From DASQZT01 sp963728965 (GTDB lineage Bacteria > Acidobacteriota > Terriglobia > Bryobacterales > Bryobacteraceae): a DNA stretch of 64,000 bases. Both the position numbers and the translations under genes were made by a program. The stretch is taken from NCBI GenBank assembly GCA_963728965.1, contig CAVSMH010000008.1, positions 992,001-1,056,000 of the forward strand. The letters are read 5' to 3'. Of the stretch, positions 55,677 to 64,000 are shown piece after piece (the stretch's first letter is position 1; every line of letters starts with the position of its first letter). The notes under the pieces are model-generated. The model worked only from the letters and a program-made list of their open reading frames with translations. It was not told the origin of the DNA and did no database searches.

Positions 55677-57425
55677 ATGCGGCGTCCTCTGCTCCTGATA
55701 TTGTTCTCGCTGGCGGCGATGGCGCAACAGCCGTCGCGGGATTTACGGGTGGACCGGGTGGCGCCGGGGACGGTGGTGGGGGATCGCGGCACGCGATGGG
55801 CGGTGGTGGTGGGAGTGTCCAGCTACCGCTACCTGCCGCCTGCGGCGCAGTTGCACTTCGCGCATCGGGACGCCGAGGAGTTCGCCAGGTTCCTGCGGGG
55901 ACCGGCCGGCGGGTCGTTGGCCGCCGACCATGTGCGGCTGCTGACGAACGAACAGGCGACGCTGGCGCAGGTGCGATCGGCGCTGGAGACGTGGCTGGTG
56001 GGGCTGGCGCGGCCCGAAGATGTGGTGTACCTGTTCCTGGCCGGGCACGGCGTGCTGGACGACAACAACGACGGGTATTTCGTGGCGCACGATTCCGACC
56101 CGCAGAACCTGCACGCCACGGCGCTGTCGTTTCAGGAATTGGACGCGACGCTGGGCACACGCCTGAAGGCGGGGCTGGTGGTGCTGATCGCGGATGCGTG
56201 CCACGCCGGGCGGCTGGGGTGGTCGAGCTACGTCGCGGGGGAGACGGGGCGGGCGGCGGAGTCGCTGGCGCAGATCGGGCAGGGCGACCGCTCGCTGCTC
56301 AAGCTGCTGGCGTCGCGGCCGAGCGAGCCGTCGTTCGAAGATGCGGAGTGGAACGGCGGGCACGGGGTGTTCACGCAGGCCCTGCTCGAAGGGTTGAACG
56401 GCGAGGCCGACGGCGACCGCGACGGGGTGATCCGCGCCTCGGAGACGATCGACTACGTGTCGCGCCGGGTGCCGGAGTTGACGGAGGCCAGGCAGCACCC
56501 GCGGGTGGCGGGCACGTTCGATGCGCGGGTGGCGATCGCGACGCCCGGCAAACCGGCTCCGGTGATATCGAAGCTGCGGGTCTCGGGGCCGTTCCTGCAG
56601 CTTCAGGCGCGGCTGGAAGCGGGGCGGGTGCTCGAGCCGGACGGCGCTTATGATTACTACCGGAGCCATACGTTCACGGACGCCGAAAGGCCGGTGGCGG
56701 GGGCGCAGGTGGCGGCAGCGCTCGAGGAACTGGGGCAGGCGTGCGTGACCGACTACGTGCAATCGTCCACGGTGGGGCTGAAGCAGGCCATCCTGTTGCG
56801 CTCGGTGGAGGCCTACGGGCGTTTGCGGGTACTGCGGCCCTATGACGGGGCGCTGGAGGTACGGCAGCTTTTCTGCCGCGGCCGGCTGGACATCGCGGAG
56901 CAGCGTTTTGCCGAAGCAGTGCCGGTGCTCGAGAGGACGATCAAGCTCGACTCGCGGTTTGCGTGCGCGTACAACGCCCTGGGAGTCGCGCTGGAGCGGA
57001 TCAACCGGCGGGGGGAGGCGCGCAAGGCCTTCGAAACGGCGGCGAAGTTGACGCCCGAGTGGGCCCTGCCGCAGTTCCAGATCGCGTCGCAGTTGCTGGC
57101 GGCCGGGGAGCGGTCGCGGGCGGTGGCCTATCTGGAGAAGGCGGTGGCGTTCCACCCGGGCTCGGTCGTGGCGCGGTGGAACCTGGTTCACGTGGACCGG
57201 CTGCTGGGCCGGACCAGGGAAGTGGAGCGGCAGGCGGAGGCGCTGATCGGGGTGGCGCCGAACTATGCGCCGACGTACCTGGAGCTGGGGTTGGCATACG
57301 AAGCGGCGCACAACTTTACGAAGGCGGCCGAAGCGTACGACGCATACGTGATCCTGGCCCAGAACTATGTGGGGACGGCGGCGGTGCGGGAGCGGGCGGC
57401 GAAACTGCGGGGGCGCCGGCCTTGA
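55677..57425 (+). CDS. Secreted caspase-family (C14) protein with TPR repeats
   Basis: A 582-residue protein with a signal peptide (LLLILFSLAAMAQQ), a caspase-like domain at about 35-290 and TPR helices in the last about 180 residues (VPVLERTIKLDSRFACAYNA and following repeats). The catalytic dyad is present: His in YLFLAGHGVLDDNNDG and Cys in VLIADACHAGRLG. Bacterial C14 proteins are metacaspase-like proteases, often with protein-binding repeats. Start: ATG 55677 (a GTG codon immediately before is possible). It is divergent from the signalling operon and its 3' end overlaps mutM on the other strand. Confidence 0.88.
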   Translation: MRRPLLLILFSLAAMAQQPSRDLRVDRVAPGTVVGDRGTRWAVVVGVSSYRYLPPAAQLHFAHRDAEEFARFLRGPAGGSLAADHVRLLTNEQATLAQVRSALETWLVGLARPEDVVYLFLAGHGVLDDNNDGYFVAHDSDPQNLHATALSFQELDATLGTRLKAGLVVLIADACHAGRLGWSSYVAGETGRAAESLAQIGQGDRSLLKLLASRPSEPSFEDAEWNGGHGVFTQALLEGLNGEADGDRDGVIRASETIDYVSRRVPELTEARQHPRVAGTFDARVAIATPGKPAPVISKLRVSGPFLQLQARLEAGRVLEPDGAYDYYRSHTFTDAERPVAGAQVAAALEELGQACVTDYVQSSTVGLKQAILLRSVEAYGRLRVLRPYDGALEVRQLFCRGRLDIAEQRFAEAVPVLERTIKLDSRFACAYNALGVALERINRRGEARKAFETAAKLTPEWALPQFQIASQLLAAGERSRAVAYLEKAVAFHPGSVVARWNLVHVDRLLGRTREVERQAEALIGVAPNYAPTYLELGLAYEAAHNFTKAAEAYDAYVILAQNYVGTAAVRERAAKLRGRRP

Positions 57426-58308
57426 GCATTTCCAGTTCTTCGGGGGTGCGGGGCCAGTCTTCGCGCAGCAGCCGGGAGAGGGCGCGATCGGCGAGCAGGC
57501 GGCCTCCGGTCTGGCACTCGGGGCAGTAGTTGGTCTCGTTGGAAGCGTAGCGGATGCGCTGAATCTTGGCGCCGCAGCGGGGGCACGGCTGTCCGTAGCG
57601 GCCGTGGGCGGCCATGCCTTCGCGGAACGCGGTAACCTTTTCGGGGAAGCGCTCGCCGGTCTCGGAGCGGAGGCGTTCCACCCAATTCAGCAGGGTGTGG
57701 CGGGTGGCGAGGTAGAGACGCTCGATCTCCCCAGGGGTGAGTTTTTGGGTCATGGCGAAGGGCGAGAGGCGGGCGCGGTGCAGGATTTCATCGGAGTAGG
57801 CGTTGCCGATGCCGCTGAACAGGCGGGGGTCGCTGAGGGAGCGCTTGAGGGTGTGATTGGAGGAGGTGAGGGCCGCCTGGAAGTCGGGCAGGCCGGCGTC
57901 GAGGACTTCGATGCCGCCGGCATCGAGCGCGCGCAGCCCGGACTCGCCGCGGACCACGTGCAGGGCGGCGCGATGCTCGGAGCCGGCCTCGGTGAGGAGC
58001 AGGGTGCCGTTGTCGAATTGAAACAGGGCCAGCGCTTTGGGTCCCGCCTTGGCGGCGGGCGGGCGCCAGTGGAGGCGGCCGGCGATCATGAGGTGCAAGG
58101 CCAGCCAGAGGTCACCTTCCAGGCCGAGGACAATGCGTTTGCCCAGGCGGCGGACGTCGCGGACCCGGCGGCCCTGGGTGGAGTCGAGAGGCGGGTCGGT
58201 GGAACGGAGCAGGAACGGGCCGCGGACGAGGACGCGCTCGAGCGAGCGGCCAAGCACGCGGCGGCGAATGGCGTCCACGTAGACTTCGACGTCCGGAAGT
58301 TCGGGCAT
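57316..58308 (-). CDS. mutM: Formamidopyrimidine-DNA glycosylase
   Basis: A 330-residue base-excision-repair enzyme removing oxidised purines. MPELPDVE gives the catalytic Pro-2/Glu-3, the conserved Lys is in LGKRIVLGL, the helix-two-turns-helix is in FSGIGNAYSDEILH, and the zinc finger is CPRCG...CPEC near residues 243-273. The last about 45 residues (after TPEELEML) are Pro/Ser-rich and lie entirely over the caspase gene on the other strand; normal Fpg proteins end before this, so the tail may be a read-through extension. Confidence 0.93.
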   Translation of the reverse strand: MPELPDVEVYVDAIRRRVLGRSLERVLVRGPFLLRSTDPPLDSTQGRRVRDVRRLGKRIVLGLEGDLWLALHLMIAGRLHWRPPAAKAGPKALALFQFDNGTLLLTEAGSEHRAALHVVRGESGLRALDAGGIEVLDAGLPDFQAALTSSNHTLKRSLSDPRLFSGIGNAYSDEILHRARLSPFAMTQKLTPGEIERLYLATRHTLLNWVERLRSETGERFPEKVTAFREGMAAHGRYGQPCPRCGAKIQRIRYASNETNYCPECQTGGRLLADRALSRLLREDWPRTPEELEMLKAGAPAVSPPAPAPPPSPHSSGPGSRMRRTLRPPS

Positions 58309-58395
58309 ACGGTCTCATTGTGGCGCACTCAGCGGGCGCAGAAGGCGGGGACCTGGCCGGCGCGCACACGGGCGAAGCACTGAGCGGAGGGACAG

Positions 58396-58938
58396 ATGGG
58401 TACAGGGCGGAAGATCATTGTAAGCGTGGCTACCAGCGCCGATGGGTTCATCGCGCGCGGCGACGGCGGCATCGACTGGCTCGACCGCCCGCGCACCGCG
58501 GGAGACTACGGGATGGGCGCCTTTTTCCGTTCCATCGACACGATTCTCTGGGGCAGGCGCACGTACGACGAAGCGCTCGAGCGGGGCGGCGGCGCGGAGT
58601 TCGGGCGGAAGGTAAAGAACTACGTGTTCACGCGCCGGGCGGCGGGGCGGGCGGCCGAAGGGATCGAGTTCGTGAACGAGCCGGTGGGGGAATTCGCCGG
58701 GCGGCTGCGCGCGGCGCCGGGGAAGGATATCTGGATCATGGGAGGCGGCGGGCTGATCGCATCCTTCCTGGACGCCGGCGAGATCGACGAGTTCATCCTG
58801 GGCGTGGTGCCCACGTTCATCGGGCAGGGGATCCCGCTGATGACGGCGCGCCGCCGGACGGTGCCGCTGAAGCTCGTCTCCGCGCAGGAATTCGCGGACG
58901 GAGTGGTGCGGCTGCACTACCGGGTGGAGCGGAGCTGA
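58396..58938 (+). CDS. Dihydrofolate-reductase-like (RibD C-terminal) protein
   Basis: A 180-residue NADPH-dependent reductase fold: IIVSVATSADGFIARGDGGI, DTILWGRRTYDEAL and IWIMGGGGLIASFLDAGEID match the RibD-C/DHFR-like family. It lacks a deaminase domain, so it is unlikely to serve riboflavin synthesis alone. The substrate is unknown. Convergent with the MlaF-like gene and divergent from mutM. Confidence 0.88.
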   Translation: MGTGRKIIVSVATSADGFIARGDGGIDWLDRPRTAGDYGMGAFFRSIDTILWGRRTYDEALERGGGAEFGRKVKNYVFTRRAAGRAAEGIEFVNEPVGEFAGRLRAAPGKDIWIMGGGGLIASFLDAGEIDEFILGVVPTFIGQGIPLMTARRRTVPLKLVSAQEFADGVVRLHYRVERS

Positions 58939-58944
58939 GCGGGG

Positions 58945-59706
58945 CTAGATACGGACCACGCGGTCCAGTTCGAGAAACTCCTGAATGTGGGGGTGCGGCG
59001 AATTGTGCAGGTCGGCCACGGGTCCGAAATAGATCACGCCGCCATCGAAGAGGAACACCACGCGGTCGGCCACCTTGTACATGAGGTCGAGATCGTGGGT
59101 CACCACCACCGAAGTGAGATGCAACTGGTTCTTGAGGCGGAGCATGAGATCGCCCAGGTGGCCGGACATGATGGGGTCCACCATGGTGGTCGGCTCGTCG
59201 TAGAGGACGCACTGGGGCTGTGCCGCGAGGGCGCGGGCGATGGCGACGGCGCGCTTGTATCCCGTGGAGAGGTCCGCCGGGTAGGCGTCGCGCGCCTGAG
59301 CGATATCCACGATGCGCAGCAGGCCGTCGACCACATCCTCCTTGTTCTTCTCGTCATAATCCTGGCGCAGTTCGAGTGAGAAGAGGACGTTTTCGGCGAC
59401 GGTGAGGGAGTCGAACAGGGCGCCCGACTGAAACACCATGGTGACCTTGCGGCGGATGCGCCGCAGTTCGGATTCGTCCATGGCGGTGATGTCTTCGTGG
59501 GCTACGATGATGCGCCCCTGGTCGGGTTTCAAAAACCCCATGATGTGGGAGAGGGTGACCGACTTGCCGACGCCGCTGCGGCCGATGATGGCCACGGTTT
59601 CGCCGGGGCTGACGTGAAAATTGGAATCGACCAAAACGGGGCGATCGAACGTCTTATAGACGTGCCGGAATTCGATGTAGTGGGGGTAGGGATCAGTCTG
59701 CGGCAC
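58945..59706 (-). CDS. ABC transporter ATPase, MlaF-like
   Basis: A 253-residue ATPase with the pattern of phospholipid-transport (Mla/Mkl) systems: Walker A IIGRSGVGKSVTLSHIMG, RRKVTMVFQSGALFDSLTVA containing the Q-loop, signature LSTGYKRAVAIARAL (LSxGxxxR), Walker B CVLYDEPTTMVDP and the VVVTHDLDLMY switch. No permease or MlaD substrate-binding gene is next to it. GTG 59706 lies 14 nt inside the end of mobA, so it is coexpressed with a molybdenum cofactor gene. Confidence 0.9.
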   Translation of the reverse strand: MPQTDPYPHYIEFRHVYKTFDRPVLVDSNFHVSPGETVAIIGRSGVGKSVTLSHIMGFLKPDQGRIIVAHEDITAMDESELRRIRRKVTMVFQSGALFDSLTVAENVLFSLELRQDYDEKNKEDVVDGLLRIVDIAQARDAYPADLSTGYKRAVAIARALAAQPQCVLYDEPTTMVDPIMSGHLGDLMLRLKNQLHLTSVVVTHDLDLMYKVADRVVFLFDGGVIYFGPVADLHNSPHPHIQEFLELDRVVRI

Positions 59707-60256
59707 AACGGTCCCACTCCTCGGGGGTGTTGACATTTTGAAAGGGTGCGGCGTCGGCCAGGTGCAGAACTCCGGTGCGGAGCGCGCGCAGGGCGGTAGT
59801 GATTTTGCGGGTGCCGCGGTCGAAGGCAGCCTGGAGGGCGGGCTCGGAGCGGCGGTGATAGACCGCGCAGAGCGGTTCGAGGAGGCCCGAAGGCCCGGCG
59901 GCGACGAGGACATCGGTACGGCGGCGCCCGGCGGCGGCCAGCAATTCGATGAGGATGGGTGCGGTGACTCCGGGCATGTCGCAGGCGACCAGCAGATTCC
60001 AATCGGCCCGGGAATGTTGGAGGGCGGTGAGAATCCCGCCGAGGGGACCTTCGCCCGGGAAACGGTCCGCCACCACGGCGAATCCGAGGCCGGCGTAGCG
60101 CTCCGGATTGCCGACCAGCACGGCGCTGCCGGCGGCCCGGGAGACCTCCGCCGCGACGGCCTGCGCCAGGTGCCCGCCGCGGAACGGAAGCAGGGCTTTG
60201 TCACGTCCCATGCGGGTGCTCGCGCCCCCCACGAGCACATACCCGGCCCGACTCAC
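59693..60256 (-). CDS. mobA: Molybdenum cofactor guanylyltransferase
   Basis: A 187-residue nucleotidyltransferase that adds GMP to molybdopterin. GYVLVGGASTRMGRDKALLP is the NTP-binding start, LLVACDMPGVTAPIL holds the metal-binding Asp, and VNTPEEWDR ends the fold. The start is GTG 60256. Xanthine-dehydrogenase-type enzymes, as at 14.2-17.0 kb, usually use the cytosine dinucleotide form (MobA-like MocA), and the two are hard to tell apart from sequence alone. Confidence 0.88.
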   Translation of the reverse strand: MSRAGYVLVGGASTRMGRDKALLPFRGGHLAQAVAAEVSRAAGSAVLVGNPERYAGLGFAVVADRFPGEGPLGGILTALQHSRADWNLLVACDMPGVTAPILIELLAAAGRRRTDVLVAAGPSGLLEPLCAVYHRRSEPALQAAFDRGTRKITTALRALRTGVLHLADAAPFQNVNTPEEWDRCAAD

Positions 60257-60384
60257 ACAGACATGATAACATTGGGTTTCGCCGAGGCTGTGGACTCACG
60301 CCGGCGGAATTTTTTCGAGAGAAATCCAGTTACGCGGCACGGGTTGAATGTCACCGGAATTCCGCCGGGCGCCGGTATGGAAAT

Positions 60385-61137
60385 ATGTCGTTGAATCGCA
60401 CCCCCGGAACGAACAAAATTTCGCTGCTTTGTTTTATACTGTTGAGCGCGCCGGTTGCGGTTCAGGCGGGTGATTTCACGGGCCGGCGGGTGACGAGTGT
60501 GGTTCGCGCGGATCCGCGCAGCGGAAAACTAGTGAGAAGCGTGGTGGTAACTCCGATGCAGCCGGCCCCGCACCAGGCGGAAGCGGCGATCGCCCGGCGA
60601 GGCGTAGCGGCGCCCGGCACGGAGGGCGCCCAGCCGGCGGCCGGCGCGGGAATCGACCAGGCGGTGGAGCAGATTGCGGCGCGGCACGCGCTTCCGCCGC
60701 AGTTGATCCACTCGGTGATCAAGGTGGAGAGCAACTACAATCCGCTGGCCGTTTCGCCGAAGGGGGCGCTTGGGCTGATGCAGTTGATCCCGTCCACGGC
60801 GCGCCGGTTCGGGGTGGCGGACGTGTTCGACCCGGTCGAGAACATCGAAGGCGGCGCCCGGTACCTGAGATACCTGCTGGATCTGTACAGCGACAATCTG
60901 GGACTGGCGCTGGCGGCCTACAATGCCGGAGAAGGGGCCGTGGCCCGGTTCGGCACGGTGCCTCCCTACCGCGAAACGCAGGATTACCTGCGGCTGGTGG
61001 GGTCGCAGCTCCAGAAAGAAAACGCGCGAAAAAAAGAACCCGCAGGGAAACCGGTGGAAACCGCGGAACCGGCGGGTCCGAACCACATCCGGCAGATTGT
61101 GGAGGCGGACGGCACGGTGCGGTACGTGACGCGGTAG
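60385..61137 (+). CDS. Lytic transglycosylase
   Basis: A 250-residue periplasmic peptidoglycan lyase. A signal peptide (LLCFILLSAPVAVQA) and a poorly conserved segment precede the SLT domain at about 90-210: IHSVIKVESNYNPLAVSPKG (catalytic Glu), ALGLMQLIPSTARRFGV, NIEGGARYLRYLLDLY and LALAAYNAGEGAV. It precedes an AMIN/amidase gene by 5 nt, so both wall hydrolases are made together. Confidence 0.95.
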   Translation: MSLNRTPGTNKISLLCFILLSAPVAVQAGDFTGRRVTSVVRADPRSGKLVRSVVVTPMQPAPHQAEAAIARRGVAAPGTEGAQPAAGAGIDQAVEQIAARHALPPQLIHSVIKVESNYNPLAVSPKGALGLMQLIPSTARRFGVADVFDPVENIEGGARYLRYLLDLYSDNLGLALAAYNAGEGAVARFGTVPPYRETQDYLRLVGSQLQKENARKKEPAGKPVETAEPAGPNHIRQIVEADGTVRYVTR

Positions 61138-61142
61138 GTTCC

Positions 61143-62579
61143 ATGATGAGACTGCTGGTGGCGCTTGGCGTTTCGATTCCGATGCTGCTGGGGCAGACGG
61201 AGCGGGCGCCGGGCGTGGTGACGGCGGTCCGGCACTGGAGCCTGGCGGATGTCACGCGGGTGGCGATTCAGGTTTCGCGGGATTTCGCGTTTCGCACGGA
61301 CCGGCTGCACGATCCGGAGCGGGTGTATTTCGATATTCTGGATGCGCGGCCGCGCATCCATTCGCACCGCCTGTATACGGAAGACGTGGAAGACCGGCTG
61401 CTGCGGAAAATCCGCGTGGCGGAGACCGCGCCGGGGATCACGCGCATCGTGCTGGAACTGGGCGAGAGCGTCGAGGCGACTCCATCGCAACTGATCAATC
61501 CGGACCGGCTGATCGTGGAGCTGCGGCACATCGAGGTGACGGCGATCCCGGCCGCGCCGCCACCCGTGCGGGTTCGGGAGGCCGCGGTTCCGGCGATCGC
61601 GATGGCCAAGCCCGAGCCGCCGCGGGCGGAGGTGCCGCGGCCGGAGCCGGTGACCATGAAGGAACCGGGGCGCCTGCCGATCAAGGCCGCGCTGAACGCG
61701 CCGGTGGAGCCGGTCGAACCGACCCGGGCACAACTCGCCAGCACCGCGCTGCCCGAACCGGTTGGGGAGACGGTGGCGGCGGAGCGGCCGGCGACCGTGC
61801 CGAACCTGGTGCAAGAGGTGGGCAAAGCGGCCCGGCGGACCTCCTCCGGCGATACGTCTCTGGTGCGGGCGCTGGGGCTGAAGATGGCCCGCATCGTGAT
61901 CGACCCCGGCCACGGGGGTCACGATGAAGGCACGCACGGACGGCACGGGCTGCTCGAAAAGGACCTGGTGCTGGACATCGCCATCCGGGTCGGCAAGCTC
62001 ATTACCAGCCACATGGGCGCCGAAGTGATTTACACCCGCGCGGACGACACGTTCGTTCCACTGGAAGGGCGGACGGCGCTGGCCAACGAGAAGAAGGCCG
62101 ACCTGTTCCTTTCGATTCACGCCAACTCGTCTCCGCTGTCACGCACCGCCGGCGTGGAGACGTACTACCTGAACTTCACCGATTCGAAGGAAGCGCTGGG
62201 GGTGGCCGCGCGCGAAAACGCCAGCTCGCAGAAATCCATTTTCGAGTTGCGGGACGTGATTCAAAAGATCACCCTGCACGAGAAGCTGGAGGAGTCCAAG
62301 GAGTTTGCCGCGCGCATGCAGGCGTCGCTGTACAGTTTCTCGGCCCGGAATTTTCCGAACTCGCGGAACCGGGGTGTGAAGAAGGCGCCGTTTGTCGTGC
62401 TGATCGGCGCCAACATGCCGTCGGTGCTGGCCGAGATCGGCTTCCTCAGCAACCCGCGCGAGGAGGCGCTGCTCAGAAAACCGGATTACCGCCAGAAGCT
62501 GGCGGAGGCGATCTTCCGGGGCATATCGCGGTACGCCGACAGTCTCAGCCATTTTCAGATGGCGCGCGCCCAGGATTAG
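61143..62579 (+). CDS. N-acetylmuramoyl-L-alanine amidase with AMIN domain
   Basis: A 478-residue periplasmic amidase. A signal peptide is followed by an AMIN domain (RVAIQVSRDFAFRTDRL and PGITRIVLELGESVEATPSQ), a Pro/Ala-rich linker of about 90 residues, then Amidase_3: VIDPGHGGHDEGTHG, GLLEKDLVLDIAIRV, LFLSIHANSSPLS and SVLAEIGFLSNPREE supply the zinc His, catalytic Glu and substrate residues. AmiC-type enzymes split daughter cells; AMIN domains target the septal wall. Confidence 0.96.
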   Translation: MMRLLVALGVSIPMLLGQTERAPGVVTAVRHWSLADVTRVAIQVSRDFAFRTDRLHDPERVYFDILDARPRIHSHRLYTEDVEDRLLRKIRVAETAPGITRIVLELGESVEATPSQLINPDRLIVELRHIEVTAIPAAPPPVRVREAAVPAIAMAKPEPPRAEVPRPEPVTMKEPGRLPIKAALNAPVEPVEPTRAQLASTALPEPVGETVAAERPATVPNLVQEVGKAARRTSSGDTSLVRALGLKMARIVIDPGHGGHDEGTHGRHGLLEKDLVLDIAIRVGKLITSHMGAEVIYTRADDTFVPLEGRTALANEKKADLFLSIHANSSPLSRTAGVETYYLNFTDSKEALGVAARENASSQKSIFELRDVIQKITLHEKLEESKEFAARMQASLYSFSARNFPNSRNRGVKKAPFVVLIGANMPSVLAEIGFLSNPREEALLRKPDYRQKLAEAIFRGISRYADSLSHFQMARAQD

Positions 62580-62721
62580 GTGCGGGTGCTGTTTTTCGGC
62601 ACATGCGATTTCTTATAGACGACGCAAAACGCCACACCCTCACTTTCGGTTTATCACGTAGCCCATTTGAGGGGATTGCCAAGCGGAGCACCACATATGA
62701 GAATGGGTTCGACGATACCGC

Positions 62722-63048
62722 ATGGCGGCACATGGCATCGTTGCGGTGATCGAAGATCCGTTCATCCGCAGGCTGCTACGGGATATCCTGACCAGGCATG
62801 GATACGAGGTGGTCGAATATGCGCCCCACCGTGTCGTAGACTTGCTCCGATCGGGCGCCGAGCAGGTGAGTCTCATCATCACGAACGAGCCGAGCGAGTT
62901 CCTGGCCTTCGCAGAGGCGTTGCCGGTGCTGTACCTGGCCGCCGCGCCGGATCCGGAGCTGGCGGCGTGCTTTCGGCGGTGCCGCTGTCTGCGCAAGCCG
63001 TTCCTGGCGGAAGATCTGGTGGCCGCGGTGGCGGAGCTTACCGCCTGA
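62722..63048 (+). CDS. Degenerate response-regulator receiver
   Basis: A 108-residue receiver-like fold: GIVAVIEDPFIRRLLRDILT (acidic pair), helix and strand pattern as in CheY, and CLRKPFLAEDLVAAVAEL with the conserved Lys. The phosphoacceptor position in LIITNEPSEF is Asn instead of Asp, so it cannot be phosphorylated normally. It may work as a constitutive or competing binding module. No kinase is adjacent. ATG 62722 starts exactly before the first strand. Confidence 0.8.
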   Translation: MAAHGIVAVIEDPFIRRLLRDILTRHGYEVVEYAPHRVVDLLRSGAEQVSLIITNEPSEFLAFAEALPVLYLAAAPDPELAACFRRCRCLRKPFLAEDLVAAVAELTA

Positions 63049-63110
63049 CGGGAATGGGAGTCGCGCGATAAGGGCTGGTCCACGGCAAGGATCGGCTCGA
63101 GCGGTGAGCG

Positions 63111-63545
63111 TCAGGCGCCGAGCTTGGGGAACAGGGCGCGATCGAGGATGCGGCGCATGAGGCCCTCCATGGTGAGGATCTGGTCCTGCTCGCGGTCGCG
63201 GTAAAAGACCTTCTCGTTGGGCAACAGGCCGACCTCGATCTGGAAGGTCCCTGCCCCGCCGTCGATCTGCAAGCCGGGCAGGGCGGGAACGGAGGTGATG
63301 TCGACCTTCGCCGTCTCGTTCCAGTTGCCGCCTTCCGGCTCGCGAACGACGATGCGCAGGCTGTCGCCGTTGGACTGCAGCTCGGCGGAATCCGCGCCGA
63401 AAGCGGCTACGTAGGACTCGAGGCAGGCAATCAGGCTCTCGCGCAGTTCGTCGAGCGCGTGGGGCAGGCGCCGGCGGATCTCAGCCTCGCGGTGGCGGCG
63501 TTCCTGTTCTTCGGTAATGCGCATCTGGAGCCATTGGAAGGGCAT
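63111..63545 (-). CDS. Hypothetical protein
   Basis: A 144-residue soluble protein of no recognised family. An amphipathic helix rich in Arg/Glu (RITEEQERRHREAEIRRRLP) is followed by helical HALDELRESLIACLESYVAA and a beta-rich second half (SLRIVVREPEGGNW, GTFQIEVGLLPNEKVFYRDR). No signal peptide or membrane span. An internal ATG eight codons later is possible. It stands next to the glycosyltransferase gene on the same strand. Confidence 0.65.
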   Translation of the reverse strand: MPFQWLQMRITEEQERRHREAEIRRRLPHALDELRESLIACLESYVAAFGADSAELQSNGDSLRIVVREPEGGNWNETAKVDITSVPALPGLQIDGGAGTFQIEVGLLPNEKVFYRDREQDQILTMEGLMRRILDRALFPKLGA

Positions 63546-63664
63546 GAGAAGAACTCCATGGTATCAGGGGGGAAACGGGAAAAGAGCGGGCGGACAGACC
63601 GACCCCGAAGGGTCGGCCGCGGGAGCCGCCCCACGATTTTGGATACGTGGGGGGAGCGAAGGGT

Positions 63665-64000
63665 TTATGTCGTCCTGCCGGCGAGGGTCACCGCGGGAGC
63701 GAGGACGCCGCGCGGCGACGTGGGGGCAGCCGGGGACAGGATCGGCTGGGATGCCGCCTGGAAGTTGAACCATGGGACCAGGGCGTCATCGGCGACACGG
63801 CGCCGGCTCATGATGATCCGGCGCTGGCGCAAGGCGCGGGGCAGGCAGCGCGCCAGGTGCCAGTAGGCCGGCAGCGAAGCGGGTTCGAACAACGAACCGC
63901 CGAGAACCACGGCATCGCGCCAGAGCATCGGCAGCCAATGCCGGCGCCACAGGCCGCCGGTGGCGTTCTTGACGCGCATGAGGAAGCGGTTCTTCACCGA
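63665..64000 (-). CDS. Glycosyltransferase family 2, C-terminal end (5' end beyond window)
   Basis: Only the last about 112 residues are visible. VKNRFLMRVKNATGGLWRRH, WRDAVVLGGSLFEPASLPAY and RRRVADDALVPWF match the C-terminal tail of GT2-type rhamnosyl/glycosyltransferases of this group, after the catalytic domain. The frame is open to the window edge. The final about 35 residues (after VPWFNFQ) are low-complexity. Confidence 0.65.
   Translation of the reverse strand, partial: SVKNRFLMRVKNATGGLWRRHWLPMLWRDAVVLGGSLFEPASLPAYWHLARCLPRALRQRRIIMSRRRVADDALVPWFNFQAASQPILSPAAPTSPRGVLAPAVTLAGRTT

Overview
The window looks like high-GC chromosomal DNA of an Acidobacteriota member, most like the Solibacter/Bryobacter group. 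This rests on family content, not on any database search: a very large TonB receptor with an N-terminal carboxypeptidase-regulatory (Oar-like) domain, neighbouring proteins made almost only of such domains, an ECF sigma factor of the acidobacterial/planctomycete type, a membrane-tethered winged-helix regulator, and many insertion sequences. No rRNA, tRNA or CRISPR was recognised.

Layout. 1-1264: 3'-truncated thiL and, divergently, a cold-shock gene with a strong terminator. 1.4-9.4 kb: an IS graveyard. A 5' fragment of an IS110 transposase is followed by an ISL3-family transposase gene cut into pieces by an IS3 element, an IS21 element and a second IS3 element; the last two still carry exact target duplications. 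9.5-13.9 kb: a very compact eight-gene minus-strand run glnK, two small membrane proteins, amt, a TPR membrane protein, a 47-aa membrane protein, a CPA2 cation/proton antiporter and a ribbon-helix-helix-like protein. 14.2-18.3 kb: a Tat-exported molybdenum hydroxylase pair, an M55 peptidase and a broken mandelate-racemase-like gene abutting an IS91 remnant. 19.3-22.3 kb: two small regulator/membrane-protein cassettes with visible palindromic operators, plus a diverged partial duplication of a downstream gene.

22.6-30.8 kb: two regulatory-domain proteins, the giant Oar-like TonB receptor and a divergent ToxR-like regulator preceded by helically phased repeats. 30.9-39.6 kb: metabolic and housekeeping genes (NTF2-like, TIM-barrel isomerase, pdhB/pdhA with a conserved small partner, cupin, acyltransferase, ECF sigma factor, a tandem U32 protein). 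39.7-43.6 kb: a frameshifted formylglycine-generating-enzyme-like gene, a truncated gene on the other strand, and secA. 43.6-47.9 kb: a YtrA-type GntR/ABC operon in which every cistron overlaps the next by 4 nt.

48.0-55.4 kb: a six-gene signalling operon (hybrid kinase, soluble kinase, TonB receptor, YfiR-like protein, CHASE8-type membrane kinase, single-domain response regulator), which looks like a complete outer-membrane-to-cytoplasm sensory chain. 55.7-64.0 kb: a secreted caspase/TPR protein convergent with mutM, a DHFR-like reductase, a MlaF-like ATPase coupled to mobA, a lytic transglycosylase with an AMIN/amidase pair, a degenerate receiver, an unknown protein and the end of a glycosyltransferase.

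The two most interesting systems are the glnK-amt-antiporter operon with its three unnamed small membrane proteins and the TonB-YfiR-three-kinase operon. The clearest structural result is the nested IS array, whose interrupted host gene can be rejoined in frame.
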